A DNA stretch of 64,000 bases from Austropuccinia psidii. Taxonomy: Eukaryota > Basidiomycota > Pucciniomycetes > Pucciniales > Sphaerophragmiaceae. The stretch spans positions 11,766,564 through 11,830,563 of the forward strand of contig JALGQZ010000009.1 of NCBI GenBank assembly GCA_023105745.1. Direction: 5' to 3'. The notes under the pieces were generated by a model. The model ran no database searches. It worked only from the letters and a program-made list of their open reading frames with translations, and was not told the DNA's origin. Below, one piece after another: positions 50,033 through 62,559 of the stretch. The position numbers were made by a program, and so were the translations under genes. Every line of letters begins with the position of its first letter. The stretch's first letter is position 1.

Positions 50033-51279
50033 TTACAATTGACTATTTTTCCATGCCAAAGTGATTGGTTTAATTTTCTCACGCATATTTAGCACATCTT
50101 CCCCAATGTCATTGTTGGCCAGATTTTCCACTTGTGGTGGATCATCATCTTCATATAAATCAAACCACTCATCACCAATTTGAGCTAACATATTATGTAA
50201 AATCGTGCAAGACACAACCCAACTAACAAAATATTCAATTTCATGATTATACCTCATTTGATTTCTCATTTCCCTTAGAGAAAACCACCTCCCCTTCAAA
50301 ATGCCAATTGCATGCTCGATTCTGACCCTTGATTTTGCTAGACAGTAATTGAACGAACGGTTGTCTTCATTATGTGCTACAACTCCCTTATATGCTGGAA
50401 CAACCCAAGGAGAGCTTGCATATGCCAAATCTGCAAGTAAGTACTGATCCTTTTCATAAAACTCTTGAGGTGTTTGTGCTATTTTCATATGTTGATAGAC
50501 ATTCGAATCATGAAGTGACCCAGTACAACCAACATGCAGAGCAGTGAACTGCTTGTTGATATCGCAAACCAGTTGTATTGACATAGAATACCTTATATGT
50601 AAACCATCAGTAAGATTGAAATAAAGAATAAAGATTCAACAGCTTACCTTTTTTTGTGATCAAAATACGCTTCACCATCATTGGGAGGACGTTGTGATAA
50701 TGGTATGAGACTCCCATCAATAAACCCAATGCACCCAGGGAAGCCTTCTGCTTGCATTACTTGAGACATTTCTCTGCGTTGTTCTATTGTTGGCCACACA
50801 ATTACTTTGCGCTTCAACTTCATTAATATCTGAATGACTCTTTGAGTGTACAACACAATAGCCCCATGGCTAATTCCAAACAACATTCCAATCTTTCCCA
50901 AAGCGGCCCCATTTCCATTTGATCCTAGCCTTGATAATGCCACAGCCAATTGGATGGCAGGATTGCGTTGTTTGTTTTGTGATGAGTTTTGAAAGATTTT
51001 ATCAGCTTGAATTTGTGCAACCAATTTTTCAAATGATTCATGTGTTGTCCTACATAGCTGTCGAAACTTTTCAGATGAGAATGTCTGTAAATCATTCATT
51101 GTATACATGTAATGAGATGGATATCTTCTACGAGGATTGATGTATCTTTGTGAGGTTATCATATCTAACAAGACTATATCTTCCTGGATATCAGAATCAC
51201 TATCAGAGTTGAGAGCATCGATGAACTGAAGTGAGTTCAAGGTCTGAAGTAAAGGTAGCCTTTGCGATGCCTTGGGCAT
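50033..51279 (-). CDS. PIF/Harbinger DDE transposase
   Basis: Exons 51279-50648 and 50591-50033 join through a 56-bp intron to give 396 residues. The first ~180 residues hold an acidic N-terminus and a helix-rich DNA-binding part (LAVALSRLGSNGNGAALGKI, GISHGAIVLYTQRV). The nuclease domain carries D188 (GCIGFIDGSLIPL), the QLVCDINKQFTALHVG strand with HDSNVY, D265 (LLADLAYASSPW) and E303 (AKSRVRIEHAIGILKGRWF). This is the complete DDE triad and the usual R..E...G.LK.RW signature of the family. It cuts and joins the element ends. No frame breaks are seen. The decayed homologue at 27945-26771 has lost all three acids. Confidence 0.92.
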
Positions 51280-51594
51280 GGTAAATAAAGAAACGGCTGG
51301 TAGTAAATGAAATTTGAAATCAAATAACTTAATAAATGATGAGTGTATTTAGATTTTATGCAAGAGAAGGAAATTTTTATGCAATTTAACATGCCCTTAC
51401 TGAGTTGTGTGTTTGAAAAATGTGCCTTTATGGGAAGCTAAAGGTGGGATTTTGGTATTTAAACACAGGATTTGGTACCAAAAAACCTGGGTTTTTGTAC
51501 CTCAAAATACCTCACCTCTTTAGGTGTGGGATTTCTGAAATCCCAAAAAATTAATGTGGGATTTTGGCAAAAAAAAACTTGGGATTTTGAGTGT

Positions 51595-51620
51595 GGGATT
51601 TGGTAACTTTGACACCCCCT
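51595..51620 (-). repeat. Right terminal inverted repeat of the Harbinger element
   Basis: GGGATTTGGTAACTTTGAC then ACCCCCT. It is the complement of the left terminus with one mismatch. At least five GGGATTT motifs lie in the preceding 170 bp. Confidence 0.92.
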
Positions 51621-51623
51621 ATT

Positions 51624-53375
51624 ATTTCCTTTAAACATGAGAATTTTATATAGTTCAATTTTTTTTCCAAAAAAAAGAGATACTATTGTTCACAAATGAA
51701 TTAATTCTTTGTAGAAGAATAATTATTTCAGAAGAGTAGTTTTTGGAAATTTGAAATAATGTGAGCTATTTGTTTAATCAAGAAATATAATTTAGTAAGA
51801 TAATAAAATACAAAAATATTCTTCAAATTTTAATAAAAAAATACTTTAATTAATTAATATAAATAAAATTTTAAAAGATAGAAAGAATTATTTTTTTTTT
51901 TGCTTTTTTGAGAAATATCTATATATTCAACAAATTTGAAAAAACTGATAGAAAAAAATTGAAAATTTTGAATTTTCAAAACTGTTTTCTTATTGAAATA
52001 ATTTAAAATATCATTGGATCAAACATTAAGTTTCAAAACAAATTGAAATAATGATAAAAATGCCTTTTTAGAGTAATAAGGAGTATTTAAGATCTCCAAA
52101 TCTCAATTTTAAATTCAACTATCAATTGAAATTCAGCTTTTTTTTTAAAAAACAATCAAATAGAATGAAAAAACTGAATGATATCAACATTTATTTTATA
52201 ATTAAAAATTCGTGATTTTTTTTTCTCAAGAGATTCAAATGATTTATATCTTCATTTGTATAAAATTACCAATATCTTAATAAAACTAGTTTAATATTAT
52301 TATAAAATAATGGAAATTTAGATTTAAGTACAGTTTTATAGGATATTTTATGATAATTTTTCTTATGAAATTTATGGCTATTTGAAATAAATCTATATAG
52401 CTTGGAGTTAGTCCTGTCAATAAGAGTTTATAGCTAATTTAGTCTATATCTTTATAAGTTTCTATTCAAAATAATTCCATACTTTCATCTTTTATCCCAT
52501 AGCTCTTTATAAACTATTCACCTGAAGCATATCATTATGAAATTTGGCTAGCAAATATCAAAGTTGTTATTTGATTTCTATATTATTAAATTTCATGTAG
52601 ATATTTAGATCAATATAGCTTTATAATTTCTTCAAATTTAGGAGGATTCAAAATTAATTCAACATTTTTCAATGGAATTGTCAGTGCCCCAGGAGTTCTG
52701 AAAAGTGATTTTTTTTATTTTCAATGGCCTAGTTTCATAATACTGGAAACACAAGTTTTCATTATAAGCTTGAAGTTTTGAGGTATCTCTTACTTGTAAA
52801 TATATTCAGAGAAGAAAAATTTTGGGCTTCAATAGAATTAATTTTAAAGCTTCATCCCAGGGACAAATTAAAAAGAGTTCAAGAGGATGGTTTACTTGAA
52901 TTAACCTTATATTTATTCCAGCTTTTAGAATATCAAAGCTGAAGAGTTTTGCTCTTCATCCTTTAGCTTTTACTAGATTTTATATTGATCTTACCTATAA
53001 AAAGAACTTTCATTTTTGATTTGAGCTCCTTTATATTAAAAAACAGTAGAAAAATTCTTATTTTTGCAAAAGAAAGGAATAAAAACTTGTCAAATTAATT
53101 GTTTGGGTCAGAATTTTTTGTATTTTTCATTTAGAAATTTCTTTAAAGGATTTAAAGATGAGAATTTTGCTTGTTTTTTAAGTTTAAAATCTATTTAGCT
53201 TGAAATTTTTGAGTTTTGTCATAAAATCTTGTTTTTGATAAAGGGCCTGCTCATTAACTGAGCCTGAGTCAAATTTACAGTTGAGCAGATAATTTGACCA
53301 CCCACGCCAAAAATTTCCAATTAATTCTTCACTCGCCAAAAATCATTAAATTTTGATTTGCCAAATTTTTTATTC
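51624..53375. other. AT-rich stretch between the transposon and the histone deacetylase gene
   Basis: No gene is recognisable on either strand. The last ~120 bp (53250 onward) become less AT-rich and are probably the promoter and leader of the deacetylase gene. No clear TATA or initiator motif could be assigned. Confidence 0.45.
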
Positions 53376-56300
53376 ATGTCTTCTCACATCAATGGAAATG
53401 GAACTGTTAACGAGTCAAATGGCGTCATCCAAGTCAGCAAATTCAAGCCTATCCGGACTGGAATCTGTCATTCGCAGCAGATGCTCAAGCACTGGAAACC
53501 AGACAACGAGTTCAACCTAGAAAAAGACCAAGATGATGAGAATGAGGAACCAGAGAGGCCTTCAAGAATCGCTAGAATTATGGCCCAAGTTTCAAGTTAG
53601 AATCTTTCCATCTCAAATAAATGTCTCATTTTGGAGTTGATTTTAATAATTTCGTCATCCATTCCAATTTCCGGCTTCAACAGAGGAAAAGCTAACGGCC
53701 TATCTGGAGCATGTCAAGGTTCGCAAGGCTACGAAGGAAGAAATCATGTTGGTTCATAGTGAGGGGCACTGGGATAGAATTGCCGAAACTGCCAGTGAGC
53801 TACCCTTGATAGAATCTTGAATGAATGTCGTGTCTCGTTTGCAGACTCTCGCCATCAACATTCTATTTCCATCGTCCATTTTCACTCCGATTCGTTGATA
53901 AATCCTCTTATCAAGCCTGGCATGCTGTCCGGCTGGCCAACTTACTCAATATTTACTGATCTGATTGCCTTTGTTCGTGACGCGTTAAAGCTATGCCCTT
54001 ACAAGACTTGAAAGATCGAGCCGCATACTACTCCCGTTTATCACTATATGTCAACGCAGACACATTTGATTGTGCACGCTTATCCTGTGGCGGCGTGATC
54101 GAAATGTGTCGAGCGGTGGTTGAAGGCAGGATCAAAAATGGCTTTGCCGTCGTCAGACCACCTGGTCATCATTCTGAACCTGAAGATCCCTGCGGTTTTT
54201 GTGTCTTCAACAACGTCGCTATCACTGCTAAATGGGTTCTAACTGTTTACCCCGAAAAGATAAAAAAAATCCTAGTGGTTGATTGGTACTTTAGGCCTCT
54301 GCTCCATCTTTTTTTTCTCATTCTCGACTAATGCATTGATTCCTAATTCTTTTGGGGTTGCTCATAGGGATGTTCATCATGGTAAGTCGACCTTTTGCTC
54401 TAGTAGAATCACTAGCCAGCTCAATTTTACAAACTCTTCAATCACACAATCCTTCATTTTTTCATCACAATTCAAGGCAATGGCACCCAACGCTCTTTCT
54501 ATTATGATGCCAACGTCTTGTATATCTCCATTCACCGTTTCCTTGAAAACAATCGTACATCCTATTTTTATCCTGGCTCAGATTGGGGTGGGAGCACTCG
54601 AGTGGGAGAGGGTGCTGGAAGAGGCTTGTTGGTCTTTCAAAACAAATGCCTTTCCCTAACTTAGAATTTAACCAGCTTCCATTTATCTGCGCTAGCAATG
54701 TTAATATTCCATGGCCTGAAGGAGGAATGGGTGACCCAGACTACATTTACACCTTCCAGCGCCTGGTTATGCCGATCGCCATGGAATTCAATCCAGATTT
54801 TGTAATTGGTGAGTGATTTGGAATTTAAAATTTTCGTTGACGCCGTCACTGCTTCATTGACCTTAAACTGTGCGTTAGTTTCTGCCGGATTCGATGCCGC
54901 CAAGTTTGATCCGCTGGGGGAATGCGATGTTACTCCTGAAGGTTTTGCACACATGACTTACATGTTGAGCTCACTAGCTAACGGAAACCTTGTACTTGCT
55001 CTTGAGGTAAGCTGCTTTCTTACCAGATTAGCCCATTACACATCATCTCTGAAATAACTTTACCCATCAGGGTGGCTATCATTTAGAAGCTATAGCATTA
55101 TCCGCTACGGAATGTATCAAGGTTTTAATGGGAGAAGCGCCACCAAAGCTGGGCTCTGCGTTGGTTGCTAGTGACGTAGCTACCGAGACGGTGGATGAAT
55201 GCTTGAAAATACAATCCGAATTTTGGAAATCATTGCCTCGAGCTATAGCTTCAAAAAACGGTCTGTACTCTATTGAGTAGCTTTTCCCACTTTTTTGGGC
55301 ATTGATTGACTTGTTCGCATTTCAGAACTCCAAGCTGATGGCCTTAGTATTCCTATTGGTGGTAAGATGATGCCGCACCAATCTTGTTTTACCAGGGTGA
55401 CCAGCTTAGCTGATATTTGGTTATATTGTTTCTTTTCAACAGACGTTCTTAAAATGCACCGGTCATATGACTTGTATAAAACCCATGGACTATGTAGCAT
55501 TCCACTACAGGATTCGCATTCGATCGCCCTTTCGAAGGGTTATCAGAATCAAATTTTGGTCTCGTGAGTAATGCTTGAATATGAATATAGTTGGCTCCCT
55601 TTTCGAGTTCCGAACGTCTTCTGGCACATCTAGTGAAAACGTTTACGAGAGTTCAACATTGGTGCTATTTATGCACGATTTGTAAGCCTTTTGGTCTGAC
55701 TGGTTAAAATCCTTAAGCTTGGAGTCGGAAAAACTTATTTGTATTGAGATCACTTTTATTTAGGGGAAGTATTCGAAATGAGATTTTCGTCGAACCAACC
55801 AATCTGAATGACGAAAATGAAGCCCTCGTAAGTGCCAAGAGAATAGTGAGTAAGGTTATTGCGGCTAACGTTTGACGTAAATCATAGCTTCATACCAACC
55901 ATAGGCTAATGCAATGGATCCGCAAGCACGATTATGGAATTATTGATGTTCAAGTATTGCCTTCGTATCTGTCTGATTTGGCTGCAGATGGATTGGTTAG
56001 TGCTATTTTTAGTCACCTTGCATATGATGATGTTTGATCAACTAATTCCTCTGATCTTAATTTACTTTTTAATATCCGATATCATTAAAAAATAATAATT
56101 GAGACACAGGCCAAAAGGGTAGAAAAGAAAAGGACGATCGGACGATTAGTCAATTGGCTATGGAATCAATTCATTACGTTGGTAAAACATGACTTTTTCA
56201 AATGAATTCTTAAGTCATCGCTCCTAAACTTTTGCGCCATTGTACAACTTCCAGGCTATCAGACTGTCAAAATCTTGTGTTGATCTTGCTTGGAGAAGGA

Positions 56301-56904
56301 TGTAGCGTTTTGCGCAACGTAATCGGATTTAAGGGTTTGCTTTTGTGCCTGCAGTCCATGTTCCTGCCGGTGCCATTTGTTAATGCAACTATGTCATCAC
56401 GGAAATCCTTGGCGTGTAGATATTACGAGTAAACTGAAGGCTTCGGTTTCAATACCGAATGTTCGGCATATTCCCGTAAAACTTGAAAGTGACTTTGATT
56501 GGTTTCATGATGTGAGTGTCATGGTTGAATGTCTATTTTTTTTTGGCTATGTTAATACTCACTTGGGAACTATAACCCTGTAGATTTCCGCCGCGTTTAT
56601 ACCCAGTGAATCTGACCAGGGCCTTAAAAGTTTCATCCATAAACCACCTTATGGGATGGTGAAGGCTAGTGGTAAGTTTCTTTTTTTAATATAATGAGAC
56701 ACATGAGGGTTACTTTTTGAATCAGAGAGCTTGAGCATTATTGCTAATTAAACTTGATTCTCATAATTAGACAAACTACGACCAAGTCAAATTTTGAACT
56801 CTGATTGGAATTCTATTTCGGAATTTATTGAATCTAAATTATCCGCGACCAAAAAAAGTCAAGATAATGATGCAACAATGGACATCGATGAACTGAACCA
56901 ATAA
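53376..56904 (+). CDS. HDA1: Class II histone deacetylase, HDA1/Clr3 type
   Basis: About 18 exons give roughly 710 residues, the usual length for fungal HDA1. Exons traced with consistent phase are 53376-53595, 53684-53794, 53991-54285, 54368-54381, 54477-54627, 54696-54808, 54879-55006, 55071-55260, 55326-55361, 55443-55563, 55634-55681, 55764-55827, 55888-55995 and 56110-56177. Exon 15 starts at 56255; later exons end at 56511, or span 56584-56671 and 56771-56904. Deacetylase motifs are clear: [37 protein letters not shown], zinc-binding [49 protein letters not shown] and [14 protein letters not shown]. The C-terminal Arb2-like part includes [20 protein letters not shown] and [12 protein letters not shown]. 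It removes acetyl groups from histones in heterochromatin silencing. The junction after about 56340 could not be resolved in one frame. Confidence 0.93.
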
Positions 56905-57057
56905 CCGCAAAATAGGTTATTATTGACTTTGATATACTTACTACCAACGTCAATCCAACAGCAATCAAGGGAAACAAAAGAAAAACTTTACTCGAGGAAG
57001 TGTTTTTTATCTTTACTTTTGTGACTTTCCAGCTCCAATTGTTTTTTGATGATTGTT

Positions 57058-57690
57058 TTATATAATGATAAAGTTTTTTTTTTTGGCTTCAAGCCCATTC
57101 CGTAAAATTTCTTGTTTTTGCATTATTATGATATTAATCTTTACAACATTCCCTTCGCCGCTTCTCCCATCTTTTCTATTTTTTTTTTCAAATAGAAGGT
57201 ATATTCTCCTTGCATTATTTAGGTAAAACGATACTTCATCTAACGCAAACCCTGCGAATAAACGTTGAAAATGGCGTGAACCAAAATTAGTTTCCTGTGT
57301 TAAAGACACGATTGCGAGGTTCTTGGCATATGCGGTTTTGCATGAATTCAAAAAAGCTTACTGGCAAGTAAACTCTGATGCAAGGGTTGTCAAATTGGGA
57401 AATGCAGCGTTACACATTGCATGCCAACAGCACAAGCAAAACTGATGGGTATAATGTTTGCAATGATAGATGAAAGTCGCTTTTTTGTGCACCCACATTA
57501 AATGGCACGAATCAACCAAAAGTAGAGGCCGCACAAACAAGTGGGGAAAATAATGGACAAGCTGGAATGCTTTTCCATGAAAATGGGATGTGTCATTTAG
57601 GCGCTGAATTGTGCTGGTTGCATCTACATGCAACAAAAATGAGCATACATGCCAATTAGCCACCATGACTCGTTCTACACTGTCGGTCAT
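57058..57690 (-). CDS. Possible small hypothetical gene
   Basis: Two open stretches on the minus strand (57690-57358, 110 codons; 57351-57058, 97 codons) lie in DNA that is less AT-rich and has more CpG than the region to the right. The first is rich in His and Cys (HQFCLCCWHAMC). A GTAAGC at the end of the first and an ACACAG about 60 bp on could be intron ends, but the spliced frame closes soon after. I recognise no family. It may instead be untranslated sequence of a neighbour or chance open frame. Confidence 0.25.
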
Positions 57691-59689
57691 AAGTCAAAAA
57701 AAGGTTCTAAATAGCCTTTGAAATGACTTCCTTAAAGATACATGACTTTTTTCGAAAAACAAAATAATAAAACCATCTTTATCTTTTGAAATAAAGTATT
57801 CAAGAAAAATTTCAAATCATGAGCCCTGTTCAAGCTTGAAAAATATCACAATAATTTGATTGGGTATTTTGATTCAAAAAACACATCGAAAAAACCCTAT
57901 ATTTTTTTAAAGTCACACGATATGCATATTTAGACTTTTGAATCTAATTATTTGGAAATTAACAAATTTGAGGTATTGATTTTAAATCATGAGAGTTAAG
58001 GTTGGCAGAAGTAATTGGTATTACTGTAAAAATAACCAAAATAATTAAATAAACAAATCGAATTAATTAATTAACAATCTCAAAAAACAGATTTGATTAA
58101 TAAATTTTGAAGTTTAACATTTGAATATAATATGAAAAAGTCCATCCTCACCCATAGTAGTAGACACTCCAATTCAGCCTTAACCTGTTATTAACCTTAC
58201 CAAAAACCTTGATATATTTTGGAAGATTCAATCAACCACATTTAGAATATTAGAGAACTCTACTCAATTGAAAAAAACAGTTGAAAAATTGTCCTGTTAT
58301 TTTATTATATTTTTTTTTTCCATTTTTACACAATTTCATTATTATCATTGAATTAAAGTATTTACAAGAAAAGAAATTAAAAAGCAATTAAATTAGAAAA
58401 ATATTCTTTTGTAAGATCATATATTTCAACTTATGAAGAAATTAGCAATTTTTTTCAAAATGAAAATTTTTTGGGCCCCCTTTTGTAAGAAAAAAAATCA
58501 AAGTTATTTCAGAATTGAATTATATATTTAATTTGAACTTTAAATTAAAAATAAATTTATTTAATATTCAAAATATTATTCAAGAAAAAACAATTATAAT
58601 AAATTTATACAGTTTTTTTTTGAAGATATTAATCAAAAAAAAGGAATAATATTTATAGATTTTATTATACTATTCCAATCAATATCAAGAAATGTTTAGG
58701 ATTTGAAATATTCAAAAGGTGTTTTTTTGTTTTTTTCCCAAGGGAAAAGGGAAATTATTCATTTTCAAAAATAATAATGATTCACCAAAAAGAATTGTGT
58801 TATCCAAAAAAAAAACAAATGAGAAAAACCAACTGAATTAATAATTTCTAAGGAAAAAAAAACATAATCAAAATGTGTTTCTTTAAATAATATTAAAATT
58901 TCAATTTAAATTTCAAAATCATTTGAGAAATTTTGTCATTTTAATATTATAATAAGAAATTGAATAATCTTAGTACCAAATTTGTAATTATGAAAAAAGT
59001 CAATTTGTAAATTCACTGTATTTTCATTTTAATAAATCTCATAAACATTTCTGTTTATTCATAATACATGTCACAATAACCTATTTATCTTTAAATTTGA
59101 ATAAATCACACTATTTTCAAAATCATCTTTTGATTTAATTGAAAGAAATTGATTACTTTTAATAGCTTAGAAACACAATAATATTTCAATTTATCTTGAT
59201 ACAAAAAATATTTCCGAGTGATATTAAACAAATTTATGTGAACATATATAATTTTGAATGTTTCTAAGAATTATATTCTTCAATATGGTAAGAAAAAACT
59301 AGAATTTAAAAGAGTTATATGTTTTATTTTATGGAGTTTTTTAAAATATAACTTATTTGTATTGAATTATCAATTTACACAGAGAAATAGTATTTATTTT
59401 ACAATTTTTGTTTCTGATTAGTTTCAAGAAACTGAATAATTTTTGAAATTAATACTATTAAATAGGTTGAATTTTTAATATTAATGAGAAGATAAGTTTA
59501 AATAATTAACAATATCTTTAATTTTAATATGTGTAGAATAATTCTAGATTAATAGAATAATAAAACTACAAAAAGTAATATTTCTCCAATTATTCCAATC
59601 AACAACTCATTCTTATAAAATTCATTGAGATATTCAAGATTTTAGTTTTGCTAGTTTTTTGAATAAATATGATGGGTAAACTCAAAACT

Positions 59690-59960
59690 TAAAAATACCA
59701 TACTTCAAATCCTGAATTATTTTTTTAATGAAGTTCTACATTCAATTTGTGTCAGCCTGTAACTCAAAAGAGAGTCCCAGCATGAAATTCAAGTATACAG
59801 TTAATACAGGTATAATTATGAAGAGTGAAATAACTCAATTAAAGATATACCATTATCATACAAATTGGATAAGAATTAGCAAATATATAGCCAATTTCAG
59901 CTTGGATGAATGACAAATAAGCAGAAACTTTACTTTCACCTATCATCTTGCTTATCCATA
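59690..59960 (+). repeat. Dispersed repeat, copy 1
   Basis: It shares ordered blocks with 62560-62860: AGCATGAAATTCA versus AGCATGAAATCCA, CCATTATCATACAAATT versus CATTATCATATAAATT, and AAACTTTACTTTCACC versus AAGCCTTCTTTCCACC. It is probably an unclassified, old repeat; no coding capacity is recognised. Confidence 0.4.
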
Positions 59961-62559
59961 GTTAATTTGAGCCCTATGAGAATGGTATTTTTCTTGAATT
60001 CGTCAGTAGGAGTTATCTAATGGTATCATTCATGTTCTAGTAGAACCCATACTTAAAGAAATACCATATTCACACTTTTGAACAAAAGAAAACCCCTTAA
60101 AAGTCTAAGAGGGCTCATAAAAAACTATACAAAAGTATATCAAAATTACAGATATTAATGAGATATTGAATTTGAGATACCTTAGACTTTATAAAAATTT
60201 ATTTCCAAGATTGGCTAAGAGATCTAGGCTCAAAGACTTTTTAACAGAATACAGGATTTCTTAAAATAGTGATCTAAAGATCCCCCTGTATCTTTGCAAT
60301 ATATCCATACAATTGTATTGAACATTATATAGAACTTTAGAGCTTAGAAAGCCCCAGAATTATGTGTCTTTAGGATTATAATATATTTTGAAATGACAGA
60401 GACATTTTGCCTGGAAGTCTTTTAAGCTGCATACTGATGTAGAAAAATACATCACAAAACTTCAAAACCTTATAGCTTCTGCTATTTTTATAAAGAGAAA
60501 ATATGAATAATACAAAATTTAAGAGCTAATCAAGAACTTAAATTTTGTGCCCTTGAATTCTTTATATATCAATTTTTACTGAGGCATCTGGATTTGAAGA
60601 CTTCTGACAAATACTTGTCTGTACCAAACCTGTACCATCTGGTACTGGTTTAATACTTAAAATGATGGTATTTTTAATCTTAAGAACACAAATAATTACT
60701 AATATTAGTCATTCAAGTGCATTAGATGTTTCATAAAAGTGATGATGTGGCCTGTGAAAAGTGTTTTCACCCTTTATTTATCCAGAATAATCATTTGTGG
60801 TCCCAAAGCCACAATTATAACTAAAATGACGTCAGAATTGATGGTATAGAGCCATACTCCAGCCTCAAGAGTAAAGAATTTCAATCTACAGATGTGTGAA
60901 GAGCTTACCAGCTAATATCAGTCTACAAAAGGGATAAAAGCAGGCATTTTCTCACTTGAAAAGGTTCTCATCATTAATTATAACTATTATTACATGGTAT
61001 ACCTGTCTCATAGCCATAGTACCCTCAGAATAATATTGATAAAATTCTAATTAAACATTATTGTAGTGGATTCAGCTTGTGATTGATATTTGTATACTGC
61101 CACCTGAGTACTCAATGGATTCATCGGCACTATTTTAAAATAGTAGAGCCATTCTCTTATCATCTTTAATAATTCCACCATGTGGCGGTCATAGTGATAG
61201 CTTTTATTTACTATTTTAAAGCTACTAAATAGACTCTCCCCAAAATTTTATTATTGTAAAATTCCAACACCTCATTAGATATTGTATTTCAGGAACTTAA
61301 GACCTATGTTTTTGAGTACCAAATCCAACATTTCCCAACAAAACATCTTCAAAGTTTTTCAGTAATAAAGAGTACCCAAATTCCCCCCCATTTTCAGAAG
61401 AGTAATCTTGAATACACTTGAGGCTTTAATTTTCTTTTGAAAAATAAATATGGGCCCAGTGGAATACAAAATCCATAAGATTTCTGATTCACAAGAAATA
61501 TTCATTTGATAAAAGTTCCAAATACAAAAAGTCATTTATTTTTTTGAAATTCTCAATGATATCATTGAGGAAATGTTGTTCTATAAAAAATTAATAAGAT
61601 TTTATAGTTTGAATTCAACTGATTACTAAGCTTAAGATTCAGGTTTTTACTATTTTAAATATTTTAAAAGGTACAATAGATTATATCTTGAGAACAATCA
61701 ATCAATAAATCAAAATTAATAATGAGAAAATTGAACATATTATTTGTTTCAAATAATTTTCTGAAAATAATTCAAAATATACATAATTTTTTGTTCATTT
61801 TTTAAATTTCAAATGTGATTAACTAATCAGATTGTTTTATCATGAGATTCTCAAATAATTTTTATGTAAAATGTTTTTAATTTGGTTTTGTTTTAAGCAT
61901 ACTGTGAATAAATAAAATTCAAAAATATTCAGAGAATGAAAATTTAAATTGATAAGTCCCTTTTATCCAATTATTTAAATAGCTTGTTATGGTTCTTTAT
62001 CATTAATATAATTTAAAAAACTAAATAGTAAATATTTAATTTATTGAAGAAGTAAGAATTGGAATGACTCCTAAATGAAACAGGCCATGAAATAAGAGGG
62101 GGATATTCTCTAGGAATAATAAGGAAAATGTGACAATAATTATGTAAAATGAGGAAGATGTCACTGAATTTTTGAATTCCTCTTGAGGATCTTTTCCTTC
62201 ATTTCATTTCAGAGTAGCTATTGAAGTTCAACCTCTGTATTCTATTTCAGGACTGGAAAATTATAGAAAAAATTTGTCAATGAAAATCTTGACACTTTGA
62301 ATATTTGAGCTTTGAAATTTCAAAATAAGTGTAATGGGGAAATTCTTGACATATTTCGCTTCACAATGAAGCGATTATAGCTCACGATTCCATACCTCCT
62401 ACCCCTCTCTTTTATAATGAACAAGAACTGCATCAACAACATTCACTTCTATCAGAATATTTGAATATTAAAAAATTAATTCCTTCACCAAACAAAAAGT
62501 AATAATAGAAATTTTTTTCTAAAATATTAAATTAATCTAATATGTATTTTATCTTAATT

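Larger units (their letters stand above)
45717..51620. mobile_element. Intact PIF/Harbinger DNA transposon carrying a TET-like dioxygenase
   Basis: The 26-bp terminal inverted repeats (45717-45742 and 51595-51620) differ at one base and are flanked by a 3-bp direct repeat ATT (45714-45716 and 51621-51623). A 3-bp duplication is the PIF/Harbinger size, although the usual sequence is TWA. Both subterminal regions are rich in GGGATTT(GG) and its complement, probable transposase or Myb-protein binding sites. Inside are three spliced, uninterrupted genes: a Myb/SANT-like protein (+), a TET-like 2OG-Fe(II) dioxygenase (+) and a DDE transposase (-). CpG dinucleotides are frequent, unlike in the old repeats nearby. 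Together these indicate a recent, possibly active copy. Length 5904 bp. Confidence 0.9.

Noticed and set aside
53817..53990. Extra exon between deacetylase exons 2 and 3
   Set aside because: An open frame exists, but it ends in a stop. Joining exon 2 directly to 53991 keeps phase and gives the expected sequence, so it lies within a 196-bp intron.
54465..54954. Minus-strand open frames across the deacetylase gene
   Set aside because: They cover deacetylase exons 5-7, which carry conserved motifs on the plus strand.
60626..60651. Hairpin as a terminator or small RNA
   Set aside because: One mismatch in 12-bp arms with a 2-base loop, isolated in AT-rich DNA, with no supporting context.
62340..62400. 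Possible tRNA-like segment
   Set aside because: No cloverleaf could be drawn and the T-loop and acceptor features are missing.
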